DNA from: Bacteroidota bacterium
Lineage (GTDB): Bacteria > Bacteroidota > Bacteroidia > Cytophagales > Cyclobacteriaceae
DNA: 64,000 nt
Reading direction: 5' to 3'
Assembly (NCBI GenBank): GCA_018267215.1
Contig: JAFDYX010000011.1
Location: 62,001-126,000 of the forward strand
A program made the position numbers and the translations under genes. The stretch's first letter is position 1. Each line of letters opens with the position of its first letter. This document shows positions 14,525 through 22,621 of this stretch, piece after piece. A model generated the notes under the pieces. That model saw nothing but the letters and a program-made list of their open reading frames with translations. It did no database searches and was not told where the DNA came from.

Positions 14525-16342
14525 TCAGCCGACTGTATTCTCCAACTTTAAAGCTGATTCTTCCAGAAATTTATTTTCAATTTCCTTCAACCCCTCGCGG
14601 ATGTGGTGCATCAGTCCGGCTCGTTCTTCTTCGATTTTGGTAATCAGGTTTTTGTAGTAGGCAATTCCTTCAGAAATGTTTTTTGAAAAATTCTGAATTT
14701 GTTTTTGTGCTTTTTCATCGAATGTTTCAACTGTCTGGTCAATCATTTCGCGCAGGTAGTCAACGTAAAGAGAAAGTTCTTTGACAAACATGGCAGGCCT
14801 GTTGGGATGTGTGAGGACGTTGAGCCGCCCGTAAATGTGGTCAACCATATCGCGCAGCGAAACTACTTTAGAAAAATAGGCGATGTTTGGCCCGGGGCAG
14901 ATCGTAACGGCTTCCAGTTTTTTAAACGGCTTCAGGTTATTTTTTTTAACTGCCGAGTTGCTCAATCCAATACACAGGCACTCTTTATCGAGTACCTCTT
15001 TCACTTGCTTTTGATATTGTTCAACCGGCAAACTCAGGCTCTTGAGCTGTTCCAATTTTTTTTCCTGATAAGCGCGCGAGGCTGTGCAAATCGGCTCGGT
15101 GGTAAACTCGGTATTAGACACCAGATATTTTTCTGTACACGGACTGCCGGGTCTTCCTCTTTTAATACGATCAAATTTTTCTTGTTCTCCCGAGGTGCCT
15201 TTCAGGTAATGAAACCGCACACCCAGCGGAGAATTTTTGCTCATGTAAACATCTTCTTCTGTGGCCTTACTTAAAAGCTGTAAGGTGGCATCATCTACGG
15301 TAGTGGCTTCGGGCACTAATAAAAAGGGAGTTCCCCACCCGGTGCTGGTTACACCATAATAACTTTTCAGAAAGTCGTCTTCTTCGGCCGTACCAATTCC
15401 TCCCTGCACTGAAATGGAGAGAGGAGGAGGGATGGGCAATCTACTTTTTCTTTTTTCTGTCAAGGCCTGATCGTAGAGTTTAAATAATTCGTCTGCTAAA
15501 GACAGACGTTTGTTTTTAAATTCTTCTAAGATCGGGCCGATTAAAATGCCATCGGTGGCAAAGGCGTGCCCTCCGCAGTTTAGGCCCGACTCTATCCTGA
15601 ACTCACTTACCCACAATCCTTTCTTGGCCAGCATTTTTCCTTGAATGTAAGCCGAGCGATAGTCGGATACTTTGATGATTATTTTTTTATCGAATGTGCC
15701 GTCTTCATGGCGATCGAACGAAGACAAACTTTCCATATAATTAAATAATCGCGGATTCAACCCTGCCGATAAAACGACCGAGGAGTTGGTAAGATTGCTT
15801 TGCGCATAGCCACGCAGCGCGGCCACGGCATCAGATCCATCCACGATTACTTTTCCTTCTTTATCCGTGTTGACTTTGTCGAGCTTGGTCATGATGTTGA
15901 CATCAATCGTGCCGGGTACGATTTGTTTGCGCAGCCAGATAGCAAGCTTTTCTTTTTTTTCTTCATCACAGCATTGCATCATCTCCTCAAAAACAGTTTG
16001 CAAAGGATGTTGCGGAGGAAGCATCTCAAAATATTTCACGATTTCGCTTCCCGGGCTGAAGGGTTCTTGGCGCAGGTGCTCCAGTTGTTCGGCCACAATA
16101 TGTTGCACTAAGTTGAGATAGTCAGTTATCCTTTTTGCCCGGTAGTCAGTTTCATTTGACGAAATGGGACTGTAGTGCTCGCCTCTCAGGTTGTAATAAT
16201 AACTTCTCATCTTTTCCACCAGGTTGTCTTCAATGATAGACATGACGGATGAAATACCGAAACGGGCAACTTTAACGGGCGTATCAATGGTGAAAGCCAG
16301 CCCCATGACGGGGATATGAAATGTATGGGCAGATTGATTCAT
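14525..16342 (-). CDS. Large conserved protein with nitronate-monooxygenase-like TIM-barrel features and extra cysteines
   Basis: A 605-residue cytoplasmic protein that I recognise only by fold. The N-terminus (HIPVMGLAFTIDTPVKVARFGISSV) resembles the first strand of FMN-dependent nitronate monooxygenase/FabK-type TIM barrels. SGLNCGGHAFATDG recalls their GGH motif, and SVQGGIGTAEEDDFLKSYYG followed by STGWGTPFLLVPEA recalls the phosphate-binding GGI-GT turns. The C-terminal 200 residues are distinct and carry cysteines in SPCTEK, EPICTASRAY, ECLCIGLS and AVTICPGPN, then a helical tail. Cofactor binding (FMN, perhaps Fe-S) is inference. The ATG at 16342 is chosen over a TTG at 16363 for a better start and spacing. 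An Rrf2 regulator follows on the same strand. Confidence 0.55.
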   Translation of the reverse strand: MNQSAHTFHIPVMGLAFTIDTPVKVARFGISSVMSIIEDNLVEKMRSYYYNLRGEHYSPISSNETDYRAKRITDYLNLVQHIVAEQLEHLRQEPFSPGSEIVKYFEMLPPQHPLQTVFEEMMQCCDEEKKEKLAIWLRKQIVPGTIDVNIMTKLDKVNTDKEGKVIVDGSDAVAALRGYAQSNLTNSSVVLSAGLNPRLFNYMESLSSFDRHEDGTFDKKIIIKVSDYRSAYIQGKMLAKKGLWVSEFRIESGLNCGGHAFATDGILIGPILEEFKNKRLSLADELFKLYDQALTEKRKSRLPIPPPLSISVQGGIGTAEEDDFLKSYYGVTSTGWGTPFLLVPEATTVDDATLQLLSKATEEDVYMSKNSPLGVRFHYLKGTSGEQEKFDRIKRGRPGSPCTEKYLVSNTEFTTEPICTASRAYQEKKLEQLKSLSLPVEQYQKQVKEVLDKECLCIGLSNSAVKKNNLKPFKKLEAVTICPGPNIAYFSKVVSLRDMVDHIYGRLNVLTHPNRPAMFVKELSLYVDYLREMIDQTVETFDEKAQKQIQNFSKNISEGIAYYKNLITKIEEERAGLMHHIREGLKEIENKFLEESALKLENTVG

Positions 16343-16421
16343 TTTTTTAGAATTAAAGCACAAAGATATTAAAAGATATTTTTATCCTTTATTTTTGCGC
16401 TTGATTTAATATTGAAGAAAA

Positions 16422-17057
16422 TTGAAAAACTACATTCAAAAAGAGGAGAGGGTTAATTGGATAACCCATGCCATAGCGCTGGGGCTGAGTTTAGTGGGCG
16501 CTGTATTTATCTACCGTTCGTTAGCCCAGCACGAAGCAAAGGCGCTAAAATGGGTCAGCAGCACGGTGTATGCTGTGTCGCTAATTATATTGTATTCGGC
16601 TTCCACCGGCTATCACGCCATGGTTCGCGCCAAATGGAAGCAACTGCTCAGGCTGGCCGACCACATCGCCATTTATGTAAAAATTGCCGGCACTTACACA
16701 CCTTTTTTACTGCTGGCGTTGCCGTTCAGGCAAGCTATTGTCTGGTTGGTTTTACTGTGGACATTGGTAATTGCAGGCACAGTTTTTAAAATATTTTTGA
16801 TCAAGAAAGTGCCCATTCTTTCCACCATATTATATGTAGCCATGGGCTGGCTGGCAGTCTTCATTTTTCCGCAGCTTTATTCTTCTTTGCCGGGCACAAT
16901 ACTGGCCTGCATTGTAGCGGGCGGAATTTTTTTTACTGCAGGCGTCTTCTTTTTTGTAGCCCGCAAAATACCTTTCAGCCATTCTATCTGGCACGTGTTC
17001 GTCATGGCCGGAAGCGGATGGCACTATGCCGGTGTTTACCTGCTTATTTCAAGATGA
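16422..17057 (+). CDS. Hemolysin III / PAQR-family membrane protein
   Basis: A 211-residue protein with seven membrane segments. Family signatures are EERVNWITHAIALGLS at the N-terminus, the SASTGYHAM helix, LRLADHIAIYVKIAGTYTPFLL in the middle and the C-terminal HSIWHVFVMAGSGWHYAGVYL. The conserved Ser, Asp and three His residues of the PAQR hydrolase-like (CREST) site are present. Bacterial members (TrhA/YqfA) are linked to membrane-energy homeostasis; hemolysis is historical. The start is a TTG at 16422, since no in-frame ATG precedes the conserved N-terminus. The gene is divergent from the TIM-barrel-like gene, 79 bp away. Confidence 0.85.
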   Translation: MKNYIQKEERVNWITHAIALGLSLVGAVFIYRSLAQHEAKALKWVSSTVYAVSLIILYSASTGYHAMVRAKWKQLLRLADHIAIYVKIAGTYTPFLLLALPFRQAIVWLVLLWTLVIAGTVFKIFLIKKVPILSTILYVAMGWLAVFIFPQLYSSLPGTILACIVAGGIFFTAGVFFFVARKIPFSHSIWHVFVMAGSGWHYAGVYLLISR

Positions 17058-17097
17058 TTGAATCTTGCTTTTTCTGAAAGCTGTTAGCCCCTAACTT

Positions 17098-17796
17098 CTA
17101 CACTAACCGTTTTGCAGCTTCATCCCAGTTGATGATACTCCACCAATTGGCAACGTACTCGTTGCGTTTGTTTTGGTATTTCAGATAGTAGGCGTGCTCC
17201 CACACATCGAGGGCGAGCAAGGGAGTGCCTTTAAACTCGGAGGTATCCATGAGCGGGTTGTCTTGGTTGGCGGTGCTCCCGATTTTTAGTTTGCCGTTGT
17301 CGTTCACCAGCCAGGCCCAGCCGGAACCAAACCGGCTCATGGCAGCTTTGGTAAATTCTTCTTTAAATTTTTCAAAAGACCCAAACGCTCCGTTGATGGC
17401 CTCTGCTATTTTTCCGGAAGGCATGTGTCCGCCCTTGGGCTTCATCACCTGCCAAAAAAAGTTATGGTTCCAGGCACCTCCAGCGTTGTTGTGCGCTTTA
17501 GCAGAAAGCTTGGATATATTGGCAAAAAAATCTTTTTCTGTGTCGTAAGAAATTTTTTCTTCGGTGATCGCGGCATTCACATTTTTTACATAGCCCGCAT
17601 GGTGCTTGGTGTAATGGATTTCCATGGTGAGCGCATCAATGTGTGGTTCGAGGGCATTGTAGGCATACGGTAAGGCTACCTGCGAAAACTGTAAGGCAGG
17701 CATGGACTTAGCCTGCAGGATGGCAGGGGCAACAACAGCCAGAGCGGCAACTTGCGCGGCATCTTTCACAAACTTTCTTCTGCTGATCTTTTTCAT
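17098..17796 (-). CDS. Superoxide dismutase (Fe/Mn) with a Tat signal peptide
   Basis: A 232-residue enzyme of the Fe/Mn SOD family. The metal ligands appear in order: His in EIHYTKHHAGYV, His in GGAWNHNFFWQ, and Asp and His in LDVWEHAYYLKY. The usual PALQ...LPYAYNALEPHI opening is preceded by about 30 extra residues, MKKISRRKFVKDAA plus a hydrophobic AALAVVAPAIL segment. That is a twin-arginine signal with cleavage near ILQAKS, so the enzyme is probably exported folded with its metal. It would remove superoxide in the periplasm. The gene is monocistronic and divergent from the oxygenase gene. Fe versus Mn cannot be decided here. Confidence 0.92.
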   Translation of the reverse strand: MKKISRRKFVKDAAQVAALAVVAPAILQAKSMPALQFSQVALPYAYNALEPHIDALTMEIHYTKHHAGYVKNVNAAITEEKISYDTEKDFFANISKLSAKAHNNAGGAWNHNFFWQVMKPKGGHMPSGKIAEAINGAFGSFEKFKEEFTKAAMSRFGSGWAWLVNDNGKLKIGSTANQDNPLMDTSEFKGTPLLALDVWEHAYYLKYQNKRNEYVANWWSIINWDEAAKRLV

Positions 17797-17911
17797 ATTA
17801 TTTTAACTTTAAGTAGGTGACTGAGAGAGGTAAATTTAGTCAAAAATAGTTAGCTTGCATGGAGCATCTATGCTTGGCAAATCTACTGTTAAACTTAAAA
17901 GAGAATATAAG

Positions 17912-18883
17912 ATGAGCCCCACTCTTTACGATGAAATACCGTCTTTGGATTTAGCCGACTTCACCGGCAGCGATCCGGCCAAAAAGAAAAAATTTATTGC
18001 AGACTTGGGCGCAGCATACAACCACATCGGCTTTGTGGCCATACGCCATCACTACTTGTCGGATGAACTGAGCGAAAGATTGTATGGCGCGATCAAAAAA
18101 CTCTTTGCATTGCCCGAGGCTGTCAAACAAAAATATGAAATAGCCGGGCTGGCCGGCCAGCGCGGCTACATAGGCAAAGGAAAAGAACATGCTAAGGGGC
18201 GCAACACAGGCGACCTGAAAGAATTTTATCACGTAGGGCAAACGGTGGAAGATGAGGATCCCATCAAAAAAGAATACCCCGACAATGTGTGGCCTACCGA
18301 GTTGCCGGAGTTCAAAGAGATTTCGTTGGAGGTGTACAAACAGTTGGAGCGCACAGGCGTGCAAATGCTTCGCGCTATCGCCTTGTATTTAGGGTTGCCC
18401 GAAAATTATTTTGATGCCAAAGTGAAGCATGGCAACAGCATCCTCCGGCCTATTCATTATTTTCCGATAGAAAATCCGGACGCTGTTCCGGCCGATGCCG
18501 TGCGTGCGGCCGAGCATGGCGATATTAATTTGATTACGCTGCTGATGGGCGCCAGCGCTGACGGCTTGCAGGTATTGAGGCGCGATGGAAAGTGGATACC
18601 GATTACAGCACTGCCCGATCAGTTGGTGGTAAACGTAGGCGATATGCTGGAGCGCCTCACCAACAAAAAGCTAAAATCTACCATCCATCGTGTAGTAAAT
18701 CCGCCTCGCCAATTGATGAATCATCCGCGCTATTCCATTCCGTTTTTTATGCACCCACGCTCGGAGATGAGTTTGGCAGCATTGCCTTCGTGCGTGGATG
18801 ATGAGTATCCTAAATTGTGGGATGACATCACTGCCGGTGATTTTCTTCATCAGCGGTTAAAAGAAATCGGACTAAAAAAATAA
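17912..18883 (+). CDS. Isopenicillin-N-synthase-like Fe(II)/2-oxoglutarate oxygenase
   Basis: A 323-residue non-heme iron oxygenase. The N-terminal DIOX_N-like part (IPSLDLADFTGSDPAKKKKF, then GFVAIRHHYLSDEL) leads into a jelly roll with the facial triad HGD (AEHGDINLITLL) and the distal His in STIHRVVNPP, followed by RYSIPFF for 2-oxoglutarate binding. The family includes plant hormone oxidases and bacterial amino-acid or lactam oxidases, so the substrate is unknown. The ATG at 17912 is chosen over the one at 17855 because it has a purine-rich ribosome-binding region (AGAGAATATAAG) and begins at the conserved part. The chromate transporter gene follows 6 bp later. Confidence 0.8.
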   Translation: MSPTLYDEIPSLDLADFTGSDPAKKKKFIADLGAAYNHIGFVAIRHHYLSDELSERLYGAIKKLFALPEAVKQKYEIAGLAGQRGYIGKGKEHAKGRNTGDLKEFYHVGQTVEDEDPIKKEYPDNVWPTELPEFKEISLEVYKQLERTGVQMLRAIALYLGLPENYFDAKVKHGNSILRPIHYFPIENPDAVPADAVRAAEHGDINLITLLMGASADGLQVLRRDGKWIPITALPDQLVVNVGDMLERLTNKKLKSTIHRVVNPPRQLMNHPRYSIPFFMHPRSEMSLAALPSCVDDEYPKLWDDITAGDFLHQRLKEIGLKK

Positions 18884-18889
18884 GATACC

Positions 18890-20095
18890 TTGACGGACAA
18901 GGTTCGTTATACCGATTTCCTACGAGATGTTTTCACCTTGTCGGTTTCTTGCTTTGGCGGGCCGCAGGCGCACCTCGCACATTTTCACCGCTTGCTGGTG
19001 GAGGAACGAAAATATATTACAGAAGAAGAGTTGGTTGAGGTGAATGCACTGGGTCAGGTGTTGCCCGGCCCTACTTCCACACAAACATTAACAGCCATTG
19101 CCTACCGCTTGCGCGGCCCTAACTTGGCTTACCTCACGCTGCTGATCTGGATGTTGCCATCGGTCATCATCATGACATCAGCCGCCATGCTGATAGCACA
19201 TTTTCAAGCCAAGCAAATGTCGCTCAACTTTACTCGCTTTATCCAGCCGATGGCGGTAGGCTTTGTGGCTTATGGGGCATACTTCATGATCAGCAAAACA
19301 GTGAAACGCGTGCGCACTATTATTATTATGCTGCTGGCTGCCATCGTTTCATTTGTGGTGCAGACACCTTATATTTTTCCTGTCATTTTATTAACGGCCG
19401 GCTGCATTACGGCCTTCAACTATAAGATGCACCCACGCGAACCCAAACGAAAAGTAGAAGTGCATTGGGCCAATCTTTTTTTATGGGTAGGTGTGTTGGT
19501 CTTTGCTGCCGTATTGGGTGCGCTCACCAAAAACAATCCTCAACTTTTGCCGATTCGTCTCTTCGAAAATTTCTACCGCAACGGCAGCTTAGTATTTGGC
19601 GGAGGGCAGGCGCTTACGCCTATGCTCTACACCGAGTTTGTAGAATTTAAAAAGTATCTGTCGGCAGAAGAATTTCTGTCGGGCTATGGGTTGGTGCAGG
19701 CGCTACCCGGCCCCAATTATTCATTCAGTTCATTTATCGGCCTGCTCTCGATGCGTGCATTTGGTGTGCAGGGCGAAGTGTTTGGCGCCATCATGGCCTG
19801 TGGCGGTATTTTTTTGCCGGGCACATTTTTGATTTTCTTCATGATACGTGTGTGGGATAGGCTGAAATCATTTCGCGCTATCCGCGCCTCGCTGGAAGGA
19901 ATTTTGGCAGCTAATGCAGGACTGGTGGCAGCAGCCGCACTCATTTTGTTTATGCCGTTAGTCGTCAATGAGCCGCTCAAAAATATTTTGCTTTATGCCG
20001 CTGTGGCGTTGGCTACCGTGGCTATTACTGCTTTTACCCGTGTGCCCTCGTGGGCGGTGGTGTTGGCCGGGTTAGTACTGGGACTGGTGGTGTGA
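18890..20095 (+). CDS. chrA: Chromate (CHR family) transporter
   Basis: A 401-residue two-domain CHR transporter with about 10-12 membrane segments. Each half carries the family pattern: SVSCFGGPQAHLAHF with ALGQVLPGPTSTQ in the N-terminal half, and VFGGGQALTPMLYTEFVEF with LVQALPGPNYSFSSF in the C-terminal half. Members export chromate by proton or sulfate exchange, though many chromosomal members are of unknown substrate. Translation appears to start at a TTG, 6 bp after the oxygenase stop, which couples the two genes. The gene is convergent with rny across a palindrome-containing spacer. Confidence 0.88.
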   Translation: MTDKVRYTDFLRDVFTLSVSCFGGPQAHLAHFHRLLVEERKYITEEELVEVNALGQVLPGPTSTQTLTAIAYRLRGPNLAYLTLLIWMLPSVIIMTSAAMLIAHFQAKQMSLNFTRFIQPMAVGFVAYGAYFMISKTVKRVRTIIIMLLAAIVSFVVQTPYIFPVILLTAGCITAFNYKMHPREPKRKVEVHWANLFLWVGVLVFAAVLGALTKNNPQLLPIRLFENFYRNGSLVFGGGQALTPMLYTEFVEFKKYLSAEEFLSGYGLVQALPGPNYSFSSFIGLLSMRAFGVQGEVFGAIMACGGIFLPGTFLIFFMIRVWDRLKSFRAIRASLEGILAANAGLVAAAALILFMPLVVNEPLKNILLYAAVALATVAITAFTRVPSWAVVLAGLVLGLVV

Positions 20096-20101
20096 GGAGA
20101 C

Positions 20102-20162
20102 AGTTTTCATTGTAATGAAAACTTTCAGCCAAAACCGTTATAGTTTTCAGTATAATGAAAAC
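20102..20162. promoter_or_regulatory. Two related palindromes 40 bp apart between convergent genes
   Basis: First copy: arms AGTTTTCATT and AATGAAAACT around a GT centre, 20102-20123. Second copy: GTTTTC and GAAAAC arms at 20143-20162, agreeing with the first at most of its 20 bases. The spacing, about four helical turns, is typical of paired operator sites. The site lies after both stop codons, so it is not near an obvious promoter. Confidence 0.6.
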
Positions 20163-20229
20163 ATAGTTGGATAATTATGAATTAGCCTTGCATCAACTCA
20201 AGCCACCACGTAAGTGCTGGTCATGGTTA

Positions 20230-21804
20230 CTATTTGGCATACGCCACGCTGCGCATCTCGCGGATTACCGTTACTTTAATCTGGCCGGGGTACTGCATGT
20301 CGCGCTCAATTTTTTGCGAAATATCAAAGCTCAATTGGCTTGCGCGTTCATCTGTTGCTTTCTCGGCATCTACGATCACACGCAATTCACGGCCAGCTTG
20401 AATAGCGTAACATTTCTCAACGCCCTCAAAACTCAAACCCACATGCTCTAATTCTTTCAGGCGTTTCATGTATTGCTCCATCACTTCGCGTCTTGCTCCA
20501 GGGCGTGCGCCAGAAATTGCATCGCATGCCTGCACGATCGGAGAGATAATGCTCGTCATCTCGATTTCATCATGATGCGCTCCGATCGCATTACAAATCA
20601 CAGGATGTTCTTTGTATTTCTGTGCGAGTTCCATGCCTACGATGGCGTGGGGTTTTTCTAATTCTTCGGGCCACACCTTGCCGATGTCGTGCAGGAGGCC
20701 GGCACGCTTGGCTTGCTTTACGTTCAGCCCTAACTCACTCGCCATGATGGCGCACAGGTTGGCCACCTCGCGCGAGTGTTGCAACAGGTTTTGGCCATAG
20801 GATGAGCGGAAGCGCATGCGGCCGATCATGCGCACCAAGTCGGGGTGCAGGCCGTGGATGCCCAGGTCAATCACGGTGCGCTCGCCTATCTCGTTTACTT
20901 CGTCTTCAATGTTCTTTGTTGTCTTGGCCACAATCTCTTCGATGCGGGCCGGGTGGATGCGGCCATCTTGCACCAACCGGTGCAGCGAGAGGCGGGCAAT
21001 TTCTCTGCGCACGGGGTCGAAGCCTGAAATGATGATGGCCTCGGGGGTGTCGTCCACAATAAACTCTACCCCGGTAGCGGCCTCCAGTGTGCGGATGTTT
21101 CTTCCTTCGCGCCCGATGATCTTGCCTTTGATGTCATCGCTTTCGATATTAAAAATGGAAACGCAATTTTCCACAGCTTGCTCGGAGGCCGTGCGCTGGA
21201 TGGTTTCCACAATAATTTTTTTGGCTTCCTTGGTGGCGCTCAGCTTGGCCTGCTCCATGATGTCTTTGATGTAGCTGCTGGCTTTGGTTTGCGCTTCTTC
21301 TTTCATAGACTCCACCAGCTGATCGCGCGCTTGGTCGGCCGTAAGTTTTGAGATACCCTCCAGCAGTGCTACTTTTTGGGTATTGAATTTGTCGAGTTCT
21401 TCTTTGCGTTTTTTTACCAGCTCGTGCTGCTGGGCTAAGCTTTGGCGCTCTTCGTCTATGTCGGCTTCTTTGCGCTTGATCTGCTCGAGTTCTTTGTTCA
21501 GTTGCGCTTCGCGTTGTTTTACTTTCTGCTCGTTGGTGATGATCTGAGATTTTTTGCGGTTGGCTTCGTCTTCAAATTCCTGCTTCATCTTCATCAGCTT
21601 TTCTTTGGCTTCGATGATGCGGTCTTTCTTGATGTTTTCGGCCTGCAGTTCGGCTTCTTTGATGATCCGTTTTGATTTTTCTTCCAACTCGGCCTGATTT
21701 CTTTTTACTCTTCTTTTATAAAAATAGCTGCCGAGTAACAGCCCTAAAATGATAGTGGCCGCCAGGGCGATTGACGCGGTGGTGATAATTTCCATTTGTT
21801 CCAT
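20230..21804 (-). CDS. rny: Ribonuclease Y
   Basis: A 524-residue membrane-anchored endoribonuclease that starts mRNA decay. Order of domains: an N-terminal membrane helix ([22 protein letters not shown]), a long charged coiled coil (about 30-200), a KH domain ([29 protein letters not shown]), and an HD domain with the metal site in [21 protein letters not shown] and the later GAHHDEIE. The length matches the family. The ATG at 21804 gives the usual short cytoplasmic start; a TTG at 21831 is less likely. It is downstream of zapA on the same strand with an 82-bp gap, so it may be cotranscribed. Confidence 0.95.
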   Translation of the reverse strand: MEQMEIITTASIALAATIILGLLLGSYFYKRRVKRNQAELEEKSKRIIKEAELQAENIKKDRIIEAKEKLMKMKQEFEDEANRKKSQIITNEQKVKQREAQLNKELEQIKRKEADIDEERQSLAQQHELVKKRKEELDKFNTQKVALLEGISKLTADQARDQLVESMKEEAQTKASSYIKDIMEQAKLSATKEAKKIIVETIQRTASEQAVENCVSIFNIESDDIKGKIIGREGRNIRTLEAATGVEFIVDDTPEAIIISGFDPVRREIARLSLHRLVQDGRIHPARIEEIVAKTTKNIEDEVNEIGERTVIDLGIHGLHPDLVRMIGRMRFRSSYGQNLLQHSREVANLCAIMASELGLNVKQAKRAGLLHDIGKVWPEELEKPHAIVGMELAQKYKEHPVICNAIGAHHDEIEMTSIISPIVQACDAISGARPGARREVMEQYMKRLKELEHVGLSFEGVEKCYAIQAGRELRVIVDAEKATDERASQLSFDISQKIERDMQYPGQIKVTVIREMRSVAYAK

Positions 21805-21886
21805 AAAAAATATACTTAGGTGGTTAAACAATCACCCGTTTGAGCGTTAGCTCGAAGCAAAAAGAAGGGAATGAGAGAGAGATAGA

Positions 21887-22174
21887 TTAGACCGCCTGCG
21901 ACACCAACCTGTTGAGGTGCTCAATTTTTTCGAGTACAGTCTGGTCGCTGCTGTGCAGGTTTTCTTCGTCTGCCATTTTTTCTACTAAGCAATCGAAGGC
22001 TACCATGGCCAGCAAATCTTGTTTATCGTCTATGCCGAATTTTTCGCGGTAATTTTTTATTTTGTCATTAATGGTTTTGCCTGCGGCACGCACCCGTTCT
22101 TCTTCGGTGCGCTTTACCCTCATCGGGTATTCGCGGTCTGCTATCTTTATTTTAACAGAAAGTTCGTCCATCAA
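21887..22174 (-). CDS. zapA: Cell division protein ZapA
   Basis: A 95-residue FtsZ-ring-associated protein. The N-terminal fold is clear (LSVKIKIADREYPMRVKRTEEERVRAAGKTINDKI), followed by the helical dimer/tetramer region (DLLAMVAFDCLVEKMADEE). ZapA crosslinks FtsZ protofilaments at midcell. It lies 8 bp downstream of the small coiled-coil gene and upstream of rny, an order seen in many Bacteroidota. The start could be either of two adjacent ATGs, 22174 or 22171. Confidence 0.9.
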   Translation of the reverse strand: MMDELSVKIKIADREYPMRVKRTEEERVRAAGKTINDKIKNYREKFGIDDKQDLLAMVAFDCLVEKMADEENLHSSDQTVLEKIEHLNRLVSQAV

Positions 22175-22182
22175 TGTTTTTC

Positions 22183-22479
22183 CTATCGGCTTACGTTAGC
22201 GATGCACTTATCTATTTCGCGGATATACTCATCCACTTTTGCTCTCAATTCCGAAATACTTTCGTCTTCCGGGTTAATATAATCTACAATTTTAGTGATT
22301 TTAATCTGATTTTTAAAACTGGCCAGTTGTTCATCGCGTTTGCGCAAGTCGGTGCGCAGCTCGTGGTTCTCTAATTTGATGGTGCGTATTTCGTCTTTCA
22401 GCGATTTATGTTCGTTGATGAGCAGCATCATTTTGCGCTCGAGGCTGCTCAGGCTGGTTGTTACGGCTTCTTGGTCCAT
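22183..22479 (-). CDS. Small coiled-coil protein, possibly a division factor (ZapB-like role)
   Basis: A 98-residue, mostly helical protein with heptad-like spacing from about residue 8 to 60 (LSSLERKMMLLINEHKSLKDE and onward) and a second short helix at the end (SELRAKVDEYIREIDKCIA). It has no signal peptide or membrane segment. It precedes zapA by 8 bp, and in Bacteroidota a coiled-coil gene at this place is common. A role beside ZapA at the division ring is inferred from position only; sequence similarity to ZapB is too weak to name it. Confidence 0.7.
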   Translation of the reverse strand: MDQEAVTTSLSSLERKMMLLINEHKSLKDEIRTIKLENHELRTDLRKRDEQLASFKNQIKITKIVDYINPEDESISELRAKVDEYIREIDKCIANVSR

Positions 22480-22480
22480 C

Positions 22481-22621
22481 TTTGAATGTTAGAATTTTGA
22501 ATGTTAGAATTGAGAAGACTCACTACTTATTACTTACAACTCACTACTTACAACTCATTACTTACAACTCATTACTTACTACTCATTACTTACTACTTAC
22601 AACTCATTACTCATTACTCAC
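22481..22621. repeat. Tandem and low-complexity repeats between pheT and the zap genes
   Basis: A perfect tandem duplication of the 15-mer TTTGAATGTTAGAAT (22481-22495 and 22496-22510) leads into about 100 bp built from variants of ACTCATTACTTAC/ACTTACAACTC (22518-22621). The tract ends at the pheT stop codon and reaches the start of the coiled-coil gene, so it makes up the whole spacer. Confidence 0.85.

Noticed and set aside
21839..21857. Hairpin between zapA and rny as a terminator
   Set aside because: On the transcribed strand the stem falls to about 4 bp because of a mismatch, and no T run follows.
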